Source: Streptomyces olivaceus
GTDB taxonomy: Bacteria; Actinomycetota; Actinomycetes; Streptomycetales; Streptomycetaceae
DNA: 64,000 bases
Assembly (NCBI RefSeq): GCF_000721235.1
Contig: NZ_JOFH01000015.1
Span: 186,001-250,000 of the forward strand
Direction: 5' to 3'
Shown here: in pieces, positions 12,320-21,083 of the stretch
Numbering within the stretch: the first letter of the stretch is position 1
Layout of the letters: every line of letters starts with the position of its first letter
Position numbers and translations under genes: made by a program
The notes under the pieces: generated by a model
What the model was told of the DNA's origin: nothing
Database searches by the model: none
Seen by the model: only the letters and a program-made list of their open reading frames with translations

Positions 12320-13564
12320 GTGAGCACGACGAACACGACACCCCCCACCGCACCCTCTCCCGCATCCCCCACCGCACCCGCGACCGCGCAGGCCGCGGGC
12401 TCGCACACCGCGGGCTCGCAGACCGCGGGCGCGGCCACCCTCGACCGGATCTCCTGGCTCCGCCTCTCCTCGGTGACGCTGCCGCTGGCGACGCCGATCA
12501 GCGACGCGAAGGTCTTCACCGGCCGCCAGAAGCCGATGACCGAGGTCGCCTTCCTCTTCGTCGAGATCGCGACCGAGCAGGGACACGAGGGCATCGGCTT
12601 CGGCTACTCCAAGCGGGCCGGCGGGCCGGGCCAGTTCGCCCACGCCAGGGAGATCGCCGAGAACCTGCTGGGCGAGGACCCCAGCGACATCGGCAGGCTG
12701 TGGACCAAACTCGTATGGGCCGGTGCCTCGGTGGGCCGCAGCGGCCTCGCCACCCAGGCCGTCGCCGCCTTCGACGTCGCCCTGTGGGACCTGAAGGCCA
12801 AGCGGGCCGGCCTGCCCCTGGCCAAGCTCCTCGGCGCGCACCGCGACTCGGTGCGCTGCTACAACACCTCCGGCGGCTTCCTGCACACGCCCACCGAACA
12901 GGTCCTGGAGAACGCGACCGCCTCCCTCGAAAGCGGCATCGGCGGCATCAAGCTCAAGGTCGGCCACCCCGACGGGACGTACGACCTGGCCCGCCTGACC
13001 GCCGTGCGCGAGCACGTCGGCGACGGCGTACCGCTCATGGTCGACGCCAACCAGCAGTGGGACCGCCCCACCGCGCAGCGCATGGGCCGCGCCATGGAAC
13101 CCTTCGGACTCACCTGGATCGAGGAACCCCTCGACGCCTACGACGCCCAGGGCCACGCCGCGCTCGCCGCCTCCCTGGACACCCCCGTCGCCACCGGCGA
13201 GATGCTCGCCAGCGTCGCCGAGCACATGGAGCTGATCCGCCACGGCGCCGCCGACGTCATCCAGCCCGACGCGCCCCGCATCGGCGGCATCACCCAGTTC
13301 CTCAAGCTCGCCGCCCTCGCCGAGCACCACCACCTCCAGCTCGCGCCGCACTTCGCCATGGAGATCCACCTGCACCTGGCCGCGGCCTACCCGATCGAGC
13401 CGTGGGTGGAGCACTTCGACTGGCTGGAACCCCTGTTCAACGAGCGCCTGGAGATCCGCGACGGACGCATGCACGTCTCCGACCGGCCCGGTCTCGGCTT
13501 CACCCTCAGCGACCAGGCCCGTGCCTGGACAGTCGCCACGCACGAGGCCGGCGCCCGTCCCTGA
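12320..13564 (+). CDS. Galactarate/L-talarate dehydratase (mandelate racemase subgroup)
   Basis: Enolase-superfamily enzyme of about 414 residues. The sequence follows Salmonella TalrD/GalrD closely as I remember it (TGRQKPMTE, YSKRAGGPGQFAHA, WAGASVGRSG, YNTSGGFLHTP, VDANQQWDR, LAPHFAMEIHLHL). Catalytic K211-x-K213 (IKLKVGH) and the Mg ligand D242 are present. The product of galactarate dehydration is the same 5-dehydro-4-deoxyglucarate made by GudD. The N-terminal 30 residues are Thr/Pro/Ala-rich with a short repeated GSHTAGSQTAG stretch, so the start is uncertain: GTG 12320 is chosen, with GTG 12317 or an upstream start possible. Followed by the KDG dehydratase gene after 117 bp. Confidence 0.88.
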   Translation: MSTTNTTPPTAPSPASPTAPATAQAAGSHTAGSQTAGAATLDRISWLRLSSVTLPLATPISDAKVFTGRQKPMTEVAFLFVEIATEQGHEGIGFGYSKRAGGPGQFAHAREIAENLLGEDPSDIGRLWTKLVWAGASVGRSGLATQAVAAFDVALWDLKAKRAGLPLAKLLGAHRDSVRCYNTSGGFLHTPTEQVLENATASLESGIGGIKLKVGHPDGTYDLARLTAVREHVGDGVPLMVDANQQWDRPTAQRMGRAMEPFGLTWIEEPLDAYDAQGHAALAASLDTPVATGEMLASVAEHMELIRHGAADVIQPDAPRIGGITQFLKLAALAEHHHLQLAPHFAMEIHLHLAAAYPIEPWVEHFDWLEPLFNERLEIRDGRMHVSDRPGLGFTLSDQARAWTVATHEAGARP

Positions 13565-13681
13565 CCCGGCCGGCCCCGCCGACCCCGCAGGAACCACTCA
13601 CCCCGGAACCCGGCGCGGGCGGCGCCGACACGGACAGCCGCGCCGCCCGCGCCGCCCCTCCCCCGACTCAGGAGCAGTCCC

Positions 13682-14608
13682 ATGACGTCCTTCTCCCCGG
13701 CAGAACTCGGCCGCCGCATCGGCTCCGGGCTGCTGTCCTTCCCCGTCACCCACTTCCGCGACGACCTCTCCTTCGACGAGGACGCCTACCGCGAGAACAT
13801 CGTCCGCCTCGGCACGTACGACGTCGGCGGCCTCTTCGCGGCCGGCGGCACCGGCGAGTTCTTCTCCCTCACTCCGGCCGAGGTCGAGCGGGTCGTCACC
13901 GCGGCGGTCCGGAGCGCCCCCGAGGGCACCCCGATCCTCGCCCCGGCGGGCTACGGCACCGCCACCGCGGTCGAGTTCGCCGCCGCCGCCGAACGCGCGG
14001 GCGCCGACGGCATCCTGCTCTTCCCGCCGTACCTCACCGAAGCCTCGCCGGAGGGTCTCGCGCGGCACGTCGAGGCGGTGTGCCGGGCCACGTCCCTGGG
14101 CGTGGTCGTCTACAGCCGCGCCAACGCGGTCTACTCCGCCGACGTCGTCGCCCGCCTCGCGGACAGCTGCCCGAACCTGATCGGCTACAAGGACGGCGTC
14201 GGCGACATCGACACCATCACCCGCGTCCACGCCCGGCTCGGCGACCGCCTCGCCTACATCGGGGGCCTGCCCACCGCCGAGACCTACGCGCTGCCCTACC
14301 TCCAGCTGGGCGTGTCCACGTACTCCTCGGCCATCTTCAACTTCCTGCCGGAGTTCGCCCTGGACTTCTACGCCGCCGTACGCGAACTGCGCCAGAGCGA
14401 CGTGACCAGGATGCTGTCGGACTTCGTGCTGCCGTATACGGAGATCCGCAACCGGCAGGCGGGCTACGCGGTGAGCATCGTCAAGGCCGGCATGACCGCC
14501 ACCGGCCACCCGGCGGGCCCGGTCCGGCCGCCGCTGACGGACCTGACCCCGCAGGAGTACGAGGAGCTCTCGGCCCTGGTGGCCGGGGTGCACGCCGGCT
14601 CGCGGTGA
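13682..14608 (+). CDS. kdgD: 5-dehydro-4-deoxyglucarate dehydratase (decarboxylating)
   Basis: DapA-family aldolase-fold enzyme of 308 residues. It dehydrates and decarboxylates 5-dehydro-4-deoxyglucarate to 2-oxoglutarate semialdehyde. The Schiff-base lysine is K170 in GYKDGVGD; the Tyr in VVYSRAN and the [14 protein letters not shown] motif are typical. The start is ATG 13682 behind AGGAG. It is the common next step for both dehydratases in this locus. The semialdehyde dehydrogenase that would complete the path to 2-oxoglutarate is not in the window. Confidence 0.93.
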   Translation: MTSFSPAELGRRIGSGLLSFPVTHFRDDLSFDEDAYRENIVRLGTYDVGGLFAAGGTGEFFSLTPAEVERVVTAAVRSAPEGTPILAPAGYGTATAVEFAAAAERAGADGILLFPPYLTEASPEGLARHVEAVCRATSLGVVVYSRANAVYSADVVARLADSCPNLIGYKDGVGDIDTITRVHARLGDRLAYIGGLPTAETYALPYLQLGVSTYSSAIFNFLPEFALDFYAAVRELRQSDVTRMLSDFVLPYTEIRNRQAGYAVSIVKAGMTATGHPAGPVRPPLTDLTPQEYEELSALVAGVHAGSR

Positions 14609-14627
14609 CGGGATGACGGGATGACAC

Positions 14628-14663
14628 GGACCGGGTACCGTCCGCCGGTGCGGCGGCCGGTCC
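14628..14663. terminator. Bidirectional terminator candidate between convergent genes
   Basis: Nested inverted repeats, an outer GGACCG...CGGTCC and an inner CCGCCG-gtg-CGGCGG, fill the 57-bp gap between the KDG dehydratase stop and the convergent amidohydrolase stop. Confidence 0.5.
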
Positions 14664-14665
14664 GG

Positions 14666-16312
14666 TCAGTCCAGGGCGCCGGCGTCGTGGACCACCCGGC
14701 CGCCGATCACCGTCGCCCCGACGGACAGTGCGCCGATCCGGCCCGGGTCGACGGCCAGCAGGTCGTCCGAGAGGACGGCGAAGTCGGCCAGCATGCCGCG
14801 GGCGAGCCGTCCCTTGCGGTCCTCGGCGTGCTCGGCGTAGGCGGAGCCCACCGTGTACGCGTACAGCGCCTGTTCGGCGGTGACCGCCTCGGCCGGCGCC
14901 AGGGGGGCACCGCCGGCGGTGCGGCGGTTGACCATGTCGTGGATGCCGAGCAGGGGGCTGCCGTGCGCGACCGGCGCGTCGCTGCTGCCGGGCAGGACGG
15001 CTCCCGCGTCCAGGAGGCTGCGCATGCGGTAGCAGCGGGTGGCGCGCTCGGGGCCCAGCGCGGTGATCATGCCGTCCCCGATCTCGGAGACGAAACGCCC
15101 CTGCGGTACCGGGACGACACCGCCGGCGACCAGGCGGCGGACCTGTTCGTCGGAGGCGACGGCGAAGTGCTCGATGCGGTGGCGCGCGTCCGGGCGCGGA
15201 TGCGCGGCCTGGGCGGCCTCGAAGGCGTCCAGGACGACGTCGATGGCCGCGTCGCCGATCGCGTGGGCGGCGACCTGCCAGCCGCACCGGTGCGCCTCGT
15301 TGATCATGTGGTGCAGGCGGTCCTCGTCGAACAGCAGGAAGCCGGAGTTGTCGGGCTCGTCGTGGTAGCCGCAGCACATGTGCGCGGAGCGGCCGATCAG
15401 GGAGCCGTCCGTGGCGATCTTGGTGGCGCCGATCTTCAGGCGGTCGTCGCCGAACCCGCTCCGCAGCCCCGTGTCGAGTCCGAACCAGGTGTCGCCGCCG
15501 CCCGCGGGCCCCGCGTCGTGCAGGACGGTCATGTACGGCATGACCGTGGTCCGGATACTCAGCACGCCTTCCTCCACGGCGCGGTGGAAGGCGTGCAGGT
15601 CGGCCGGGCCGTGCCCGACGTGGTCGGCCGCGGCGATGCCCGGTTCGGTGACGCTGGTGATGCCCTCCGTCACCCCCTTGTCGTTGCCGGCCGCGATGGC
15701 GGCCACGATCGAGTCCACGGGAGTGGGGCGGAACGCCCGGGTGACCAGGTGCTGGGCCGTCTCCTGGAGCAGGCCGGCCGCCCGGCCGCCGGCGTCGCGC
15801 TCCACGTGCCCGCCGTCGACGTCGGGGACGCCGGTGCGGTCGGTGAAGCCCGCACGGGCGAAGGCCGCCGTGTTGGCCACGCCCATGTGGCAGGAGACGT
15901 GCTCCAGCCATACCGGGCGCCCCTGCGCCGCCTCGTCCAGGGCCGCGGCCGTCGGGTGGGCGCCGATCTTGTTCTGGTCGTAGCCCGCGCCGAAGAGCCA
16001 TTCGTCGGGGCCCAGCCGGGCGGCCCGTTCGCGGACCGCCGCGTAGAGGGCGTCGAGAGTGGGGACCGTCCCGGTGTGCAGGTCGAGCTGGAGGAGCCGG
16101 CGGCCGCGCATGCTCAGGTGCTGGTGGGCGTCGTTGAAGCCGGGGACCGCAGGGGCGCCGCGCAGGTCGTGGACGCGGTCGGCGGTGCATCCGGCGACCT
16201 CGTCGTCGAGCCCGACGACGCGCCCCGCGAAGACTCCGACGGTGTGGGCGGTGGGGCGGCTCGCGTCGAGCGTGGTGAAGCGGCCGTTGGTGAACAGCGC
16301 GTCCAGGTGCAT
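14666..16312 (-). CDS. YtcJ-like metal-dependent amidohydrolase
   Basis: Amidohydrolase family 3 protein of 548 residues. It shows the N-terminal beta-sandwich, the metal-binding FNDAHQH motif at the start of the barrel, KIATDGSLIGRSA, AAHAIGDAAID, RIEHF and the late SSDAPV motif containing the catalytic Asp, then PGMLADFAVL-type C-terminal sandwich residues. No signal peptide is seen, so it is cytosolic. It is the second gene of an operon with an MHS-type transporter 63 nt upstream, and may hydrolyse the compound that the transporter brings in. Family substrates are diverse (formamides, N-acyl compounds) and cannot be read here. The start is ATG 16312. Confidence 0.85.
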   Translation of the reverse strand: MHLDALFTNGRFTTLDASRPTAHTVGVFAGRVVGLDDEVAGCTADRVHDLRGAPAVPGFNDAHQHLSMRGRRLLQLDLHTGTVPTLDALYAAVRERAARLGPDEWLFGAGYDQNKIGAHPTAAALDEAAQGRPVWLEHVSCHMGVANTAAFARAGFTDRTGVPDVDGGHVERDAGGRAAGLLQETAQHLVTRAFRPTPVDSIVAAIAAGNDKGVTEGITSVTEPGIAAADHVGHGPADLHAFHRAVEEGVLSIRTTVMPYMTVLHDAGPAGGGDTWFGLDTGLRSGFGDDRLKIGATKIATDGSLIGRSAHMCCGYHDEPDNSGFLLFDEDRLHHMINEAHRCGWQVAAHAIGDAAIDVVLDAFEAAQAAHPRPDARHRIEHFAVASDEQVRRLVAGGVVPVPQGRFVSEIGDGMITALGPERATRCYRMRSLLDAGAVLPGSSDAPVAHGSPLLGIHDMVNRRTAGGAPLAPAEAVTAEQALYAYTVGSAYAEHAEDRKGRLARGMLADFAVLSDDLLAVDPGRIGALSVGATVIGGRVVHDAGALD

Positions 16313-16375
16313 GAGGGTCCTAGGGAAGAGGGGGGTGGTACGACGACGGCGGGTCGCGGGGGCGCGGGGTCCCGG

Positions 16376-17713
16376 TCAGGCGACGGTGGGCAGGCCTTCG
16401 GCCTCCCGAGCACCGGTCCCCCGGTCGTCGCCGCGGGCGGCGCGGTAGCGGGCCAGGGCCAGCACGCAGACCGTGGTCAGCAGCAGGAGCGCGATGTAGT
16501 AGCCGACCACCGGCCAGTGGCTCCCGCCCCGAGTCAGCAGCCACTGGGCGACGAAGGGGGTGGAGCCGCCGATGAGGGTGCTGCACAGCTGGTAGGCCAG
16601 CGACACTCCCGTGTAGCGGACGCGGACGGGGAAGGCCTGGGACAGGAAGCCGGCGAGCAGCGCGTAGTAGCTGCACCCGGTCAGCACGCCCAGGGCGAGT
16701 CCCACCCCGATCAGGACGCTGTCGCGGGTGGCGATCAGCAGGAACATCGGCACCGCGACGAGAATGTTGGCGATCAGGGCGCCCGCCATCAGCCGGACGG
16801 CGCCCACGCGCTGGGCGAGCAGCGCCGCGAGGGGCTGCCACAGGAACTGCATGACGGCGAGGACGAGCAGGATGTCGAGCATGGTCTGCCGGTCCACGCC
16901 CAGGTCGCTGGTGGCCCAGGACAGGACGAAGGTGTTGGTGAAGTAGGCGGAGGAGATGCCCATGGCGCTGGCGCCGACACCGAGCAGGACCAGGGGCCAC
17001 GAGGTGCGCAGCAGTTCGACCACGGGGATCTTCGGGGCGGCTTCCTCCTGCTGCTTCGCGGCCCGGAAGTCGGTGGACTCGGTCACCTTCAGCCGGATGA
17101 CCAGGCCGATGACCACCAGGAGGGCGGAGAGCAGGAAGGGCACGCGCCAGCCCCACGACATGAAGGCGTCGTCGGGCAGGTGGCCCACCGCGATGAACAC
17201 GAGGGTGGCCAGGATGGACCCGGCCGGTGACCCCTGCTGCACCCACATGCCCGCGACGCCGCGGCGCTTCTGCTCGGTGTTCTCGGTGGCCATCAGGACG
17301 GCGCCGCCCCATTCGCCGCCGACCGCGATGCCCTGGACGGCCCGCAGCAGCACCAGCAGGACCGGCGCGGCGACGCCGATGCTCGCGTGGGTGGGCAGCA
17401 GACCGATGAGGGTGGTGGCGGTGCCCATCAGCACCAGGGTGGTCACGAGTACGTTCTTGCGTCCGACCCGGTCACCTATGTGACCGAAGATGAGGCCGCC
17501 CAGGGGGCGGGCGAGGAAGCCGACCCAGAAGGTGGCGAAGGCCGCGAGGGTGCCGGCGGCGGCGTCGGCGCCCGGGAAGAAGAGCTTGCCGAAGACCAGG
17601 GCGGTGGCGGTGCCGTAGATGTAGAAGTCGTACCACTCGACGGCGGTGCCGATGAACGAGGCCGTGGTGGCGCGTCTGGCGTTGCGGCCGGCGGAGGTGG
17701 TGCTCTGGGGCAT
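16376..17713 (-). CDS. MHS-family MFS transporter
   Basis: Twelve-helix membrane symporter of 445 residues. Metabolite:H+ symporter signatures are clear: GTAVEWYDFYIYG at the first helix, RPLGGLIFGHIGDRVGRK in loop 2-3, RAVQGIAVGGEWGGA and WGWRVPFLLS. The start is ATG 17713 behind CGGAG. It is the first gene of an operon with the amidohydrolase, and divergent from a LysR regulator. MHS members carry organic acids, shikimate, betaines or similar; the exact cargo is unknown. Confidence 0.9.
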   Translation of the reverse strand: MPQSTTSAGRNARRATTASFIGTAVEWYDFYIYGTATALVFGKLFFPGADAAAGTLAAFATFWVGFLARPLGGLIFGHIGDRVGRKNVLVTTLVLMGTATTLIGLLPTHASIGVAAPVLLVLLRAVQGIAVGGEWGGAVLMATENTEQKRRGVAGMWVQQGSPAGSILATLVFIAVGHLPDDAFMSWGWRVPFLLSALLVVIGLVIRLKVTESTDFRAAKQQEEAAPKIPVVELLRTSWPLVLLGVGASAMGISSAYFTNTFVLSWATSDLGVDRQTMLDILLVLAVMQFLWQPLAALLAQRVGAVRLMAGALIANILVAVPMFLLIATRDSVLIGVGLALGVLTGCSYYALLAGFLSQAFPVRVRYTGVSLAYQLCSTLIGGSTPFVAQWLLTRGGSHWPVVGYYIALLLLTTVCVLALARYRAARGDDRGTGAREAEGLPTVA

Positions 17714-17877
17714 GGGAACTCCGGGGATGAGCGGCGGTACCGGTGGATTCGGCCTGTGTGCGCGGCGCGAGGAGGGGGCCTGGGTCCTGTCGCCCTGGAG
17801 GCCCTGCGCCGACCGCGGCACTGCGGGTGCCCGTTCGAACGGCGTTGTCCGGTCCGCCACAGTCTCGTGGCCGACCG

Positions 17878-17917
17878 GCCATACGGTCCAGTACCTTCTG
17901 AGCTGCACAGCCATACG
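17878..17917. promoter_or_regulatory. GCCATACG direct repeats, possible LysR target
   Basis: Two exact copies of GCCATACG (17878-17885 and 17910-17917), 32 bp apart or about three helical turns, lie in the divergent promoter region between the transporter operon and its LysR regulator. Confidence 0.3.
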
Positions 17918-17975
17918 TTCGAGGCATGGCGCGGGCGTGACGGAGGACCCGTGACGCGAGGCGTGAGGAGGAGCG

Positions 17976-18893
17976 ATGGAACTACGGGTGCTGCGGTACT
18001 TCCTGGCCGTGGTCGACACCGGCTCGATGACGGCCGCCGCCGCGCGGGTGCACGTCGCCCAGCCCTCCGTCTCCCGCCAGTTGCGCTCCCTGGAGCGGGA
18101 ACTGGGCGCGGAGCTGCTCAGGCGGACCCCGGCGGGGGTGGAACTCACGGCGGCCGGACGCCGTTTCGTGCCCGTCGCCCGCGACCTCACCCTGCGCGCG
18201 GCCCGTGGCACGGAACTGCTCCGGGCCGTCTCGGGGCAGAGCCCGCTGCGGTTGCGGGTGGCCTGCCCCGCCTCGACCATCACCCACGTCATGGCGCCGT
18301 TCGTCGCGGAACTCGGCGGCCCCTTCTCCGACGCCCGCGGGTGCGAGCCCGACCAGGTCTACGACCGGTTGACCGCGGGTGAGGTGGACATCGGCATCTC
18401 CACCGGTCCGCCGCCCGGCGGGATGGCCGCGCGGCGTCTGGGCGGCGGTCGCCGGATCAGCGTCCAGATGCCCGGCGGCCACGCCCTGGCCGAGGAGGGC
18501 GGCGACCTGGAGCTGGCGGGTCTGCTCGGCCACCCCGTCATCGTCAGCGGCCGGGCCAGTGCGGTGCGCCGGACCCTCGACACCGCCCTGTACGAGCAGG
18601 GCACCCCGCTGCGGCCCGCCTTCGAACCGCAGTCGGAGGCGATGGCGCAGGCTCTGGCGGCCGCGGGCCACGGCGTCTGTGTCGTCGTCGACCATCCGCA
18701 GTTCGACCTGTGCGCCCGCACGCTGGCCGTCCTGGGGCGTCCGCTGGCCATCTCCCTGTACGCGGGGTGGGACCCCGACCACTACGCGCACGCCGAGATC
18801 GAGGCCGCGCTGCGCGAACTGTCCCACTGGCTGACGGCCAACGACGGCGGCCGGAAGCCGGGGAGCCGGGCGGAGCCTCCGGACGCCGGGTGA
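17976..18893 (+). CDS. LysR-family regulator divergent from the MHS transporter operon
   Basis: Protein of 305 residues with an N-terminal winged helix-turn-helix (ELRVLRYFLAVVDTGSMT, then VHVAQPSVSRQLRSLERELG) and a C-terminal effector domain. The start is ATG 17976 behind GAGGAGG. The gene order suggests that it controls the transporter/amidohydrolase operon. The effector domain is somewhat divergent, with a Gly/Arg-rich stretch (RRLGGGRR). Confidence 0.87.
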   Translation: MELRVLRYFLAVVDTGSMTAAAARVHVAQPSVSRQLRSLERELGAELLRRTPAGVELTAAGRRFVPVARDLTLRAARGTELLRAVSGQSPLRLRVACPASTITHVMAPFVAELGGPFSDARGCEPDQVYDRLTAGEVDIGISTGPPPGGMAARRLGGGRRISVQMPGGHALAEEGGDLELAGLLGHPVIVSGRASAVRRTLDTALYEQGTPLRPAFEPQSEAMAQALAAAGHGVCVVVDHPQFDLCARTLAVLGRPLAISLYAGWDPDHYAHAEIEAALRELSHWLTANDGGRKPGSRAEPPDAG

Positions 18894-18924
18894 CCCACGC
18901 GGGGTGCGCGCGTTCGCCGCCGCG

Positions 18925-19008
18925 ATGGGTGCGTGGCGCGCCGCGGTGGGCGTGTTCCGCGGCGCGGTGGGCGTACTGCGCGCCGCCGTGAGGGCGTCCC
19001 GCGCCGCG
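18925..19008. repeat. Four degenerate 21-bp tandem repeats between convergent genes
   Basis: Units begin at 18925, 18946, 18967 and 18988 and share the form GTGGGCGT-n(5-7)-CGCGCCGCG with several mismatches. They fill much of the gap between the LysR stop and the HMG-CoA lyase stop. No gene is supported here. Confidence 0.6.
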
Positions 19009-19071
19009 GTGAGTGGCCTCCGCCGGCACCGGCGCGCTCCTCGCGGGCCGTGGCCGGTCCGGGGCGGCGGC

Positions 19072-20001
19072 TCAGGTTCCGGTGAGGGCACGGACCGTGC
19101 GGGCGGGGCTGGGGCGGCCGAGGCGGGTGGCGAGCCACGCGCTGGTCTCGGCGAGCCTGCCGAGGTCCACGCCGGTGTGGATGCCGAGCCCCTCCAGCTG
19201 CCACAGCAGGTCCTCGGTGGCCAGGTTGCCGGTGGCGGACTTCGCGTAGGGGCAGCCGCCCAGGCCGCCGGCGGAGGCGTCGACGGTCGTGACACCGTGC
19301 CGCAGGGCGACGAGGGTGTTGGCGAGGGCCTGCCCGTAGGTGTCGTGGAAGTGCACGGCGATCCGGTCGGCGGTCACGCCGGCGGCGGTGAGCGCGTCGA
19401 GCAGGGCCGCGACGCGGCCGGGGGTGGCGACGCCGATGGTGTCCCCGAGGCTCAGCTCGGTGCAGCCCAGCCGGAGCATGCGGGTGGCCACCGAGACGAC
19501 CTGGGCGAGGGGCACCGCGCCCTCCCAGGGGTCGCCCCAGCACATGGACAGGTAGCCCCGGACGCGCATCCCGGCACCGCGCGCACGGGCGACGACCGGG
19601 GCGAACATCTCCAGGGACTCGGCGACGGTGCGGTTGAGGTTGGCCTTGGCGAAGCTCTCCGTGGCCGAGCCGAAGACCGCGATGTCCTCCACTCCCAGGT
19701 CCAGGGCCCGGTCCAGACCGCGCCGGTTGGGGACCAGCACCGGATAGCGCACGCCCGGCCTGCGCTCGACGCGGCGCAACAGGTCCTCGGCGTCGGCGAG
19801 CTGGGGCACCCAGCGCGGGTGGACGAGGCCGGTGGTCTCGACGACGCGGTGGCCCGCGTCGACGAGGCGCTCCACGAACTCGGCCTTGATGTCGGTCGGT
19901 ACGGGCTCCGACTCGTTCTGCAGCCCGTCGCGCGGGCCGACCTCGCAGACGGTGACGCGCGCGGGAAGCCCCGGCAGCGGGTCTATGCCGTAGCGGTTCA
20001 T
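19072..20001 (-). CDS. mvaB: Hydroxymethylglutaryl-CoA lyase
   Basis: TIM-barrel enzyme of 309 residues that cleaves HMG-CoA to acetoacetate and acetyl-CoA. Readable active-site motifs are EVGPRDGLQNE (catalytic Asp), HFHDTYGQALAN (metal-binding His pair) and the signature GGLGGCPYAKSATGN with the catalytic Cys. The ATG at 20001 overlaps the TGA of the upstream lactonase-like gene (ATGA), so the two are translationally coupled. The degradative-type HMG-CoA reductase gene upstream on the same strand would feed it with HMG-CoA from mevalonate. Confidence 0.93.
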   Translation of the reverse strand: MNRYGIDPLPGLPARVTVCEVGPRDGLQNESEPVPTDIKAEFVERLVDAGHRVVETTGLVHPRWVPQLADAEDLLRRVERRPGVRYPVLVPNRRGLDRALDLGVEDIAVFGSATESFAKANLNRTVAESLEMFAPVVARARGAGMRVRGYLSMCWGDPWEGAVPLAQVVSVATRMLRLGCTELSLGDTIGVATPGRVAALLDALTAAGVTADRIAVHFHDTYGQALANTLVALRHGVTTVDASAGGLGGCPYAKSATGNLATEDLLWQLEGLGIHTGVDLGRLAETSAWLATRLGRPSPARTVRALTGT

Positions 20002-20933
20002 CCGGCGGCCTCCGGTACGTGGGCGGTCTCGATGCGGCCGGTGCGGTGCGCGGCGGCCGTGGTGGGGTTGGAGGTGGCGGCCGTGCAGCAGACGACGGTG
20101 GCGGGGCGGGTGGGCAGCACTCCGACGGCGAAGCACGGCTGCGAGGTGCGTACGCGCGCGTCGACTTCGCCGCCCCGGGCGACGCGCGACGCCCCGCCCG
20201 CCGTGGGGTCGGAGACCCAGACCCGCTCGTCGCCCGCGTACGCGATGCCGTCCGGGAGGATGCGGTCGCCCGAGGGGCCGGCCGACGACAGGTCCGCCCA
20301 CATCCGCCGTCCGGTCAGTTCGCCGTCCTCCATGACCGTGAAGGCGGTGAGGCAGCCGCCGACCGTCTCCGCCACGACGAGCGTCCCGTCCGGCAGGAGG
20401 GTCGTGCCGTTGGGGAAGCGCAGGCCCCGGGCGACGGTGGTGACCGTGCCGTCCGGATCGACCCGGGTCAGCCGGGCGGTCGGCGGATCGGCGTCGGGTC
20501 CGAAGAGCGGGTCGGCCTCGGGGTCGCCGCGCAGCAGCCCGTAGAAGTCGAACCCGAAGTCCCCGACCCAGGCCCGCCCCTCGGCGTCGACGTACATGTC
20601 GTTGGCGGCGCCCGCGGTCGCGGCGGCGAGGTCGGCGTGGGTGACCAGGGTGCCGTCGGCCTCGCGGCGCAGCAGCCTGCGGTCCCGCATGGACACCACG
20701 AGCAGCCGTCCGTCGGGCAGCCAGCCGAGGCCGGAGGGCTGGCCCGGCACCTCGGCCCAGGGCTCGGCCCGCCAGGTCCGCGGGTCGATCCGCAGCACCG
20801 CGTGGTCGTAGAAGTCCGAGACGTAGAGCGCGCCGTCGGGTCCGACGCTCGGTGACTCGGCGAAGTGCAGTCCGTCGAGCACGGTGCGGGCGGTGGCCGT
20901 GGGGGCGGCCGCCCGGCCGGATGGGGTGGTCAT
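19998..20933 (-). CDS. SMP-30/gluconolactonase-family lactonase-like protein
   Basis: Six-bladed beta-propeller protein of 311 residues. SMP-30 family metal-site motifs are visible: the N-terminal FAESP Glu, ANDMYVD, FPNGTTLLPDG and LPDGIAYAGDERVW. Family members open sugar or other lactones. The start is ATG 20933 with GGAG upstream. It is coupled by 4-bp overlap to HMG-CoA lyase and lies downstream of HMG-CoA reductase, so a lactone linked to HMG/mevalonate metabolism, for example mevalonolactone, is a reasonable but unproven substrate. Confidence 0.83.
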   Translation of the reverse strand: MTTPSGRAAAPTATARTVLDGLHFAESPSVGPDGALYVSDFYDHAVLRIDPRTWRAEPWAEVPGQPSGLGWLPDGRLLVVSMRDRRLLRREADGTLVTHADLAAATAGAANDMYVDAEGRAWVGDFGFDFYGLLRGDPEADPLFGPDADPPTARLTRVDPDGTVTTVARGLRFPNGTTLLPDGTLVVAETVGGCLTAFTVMEDGELTGRRMWADLSSAGPSGDRILPDGIAYAGDERVWVSDPTAGGASRVARGGEVDARVRTSQPCFAVGVLPTRPATVVCCTAATSNPTTAAAHRTGRIETAHVPEAAG

Positions 20934-20990
20934 GTGCGGCTCCGTGGGCGTTGTCGGGCTCGGGACGAGGGACGCGGCGGCTGCCGCCCG

Positions 20991-21083
20991 GCGCGGCTCG
21001 GCGCGGCTCGGCGCGGCTCGGCCGACGGCGCGGTGCAGCGGACGGCGCGGTGCAGCCGCCGGAGCGGTTCAGCCGCCGGAGCG
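20991..21083. repeat. Short tandem repeats around the HMG-CoA reductase 3' end
   Basis: GCGCGGCTCG is repeated three times (20991-21020), a 17-bp unit GACGGCGCGGTGCAGC-n twice (21024-21057), and CAGCCGCCGGAGCG twice at 17-bp spacing (21053-21083). The last copy contains the end of the reductase coding sequence, so the 3' end of the gene has been duplicated into the spacer. Confidence 0.55.
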
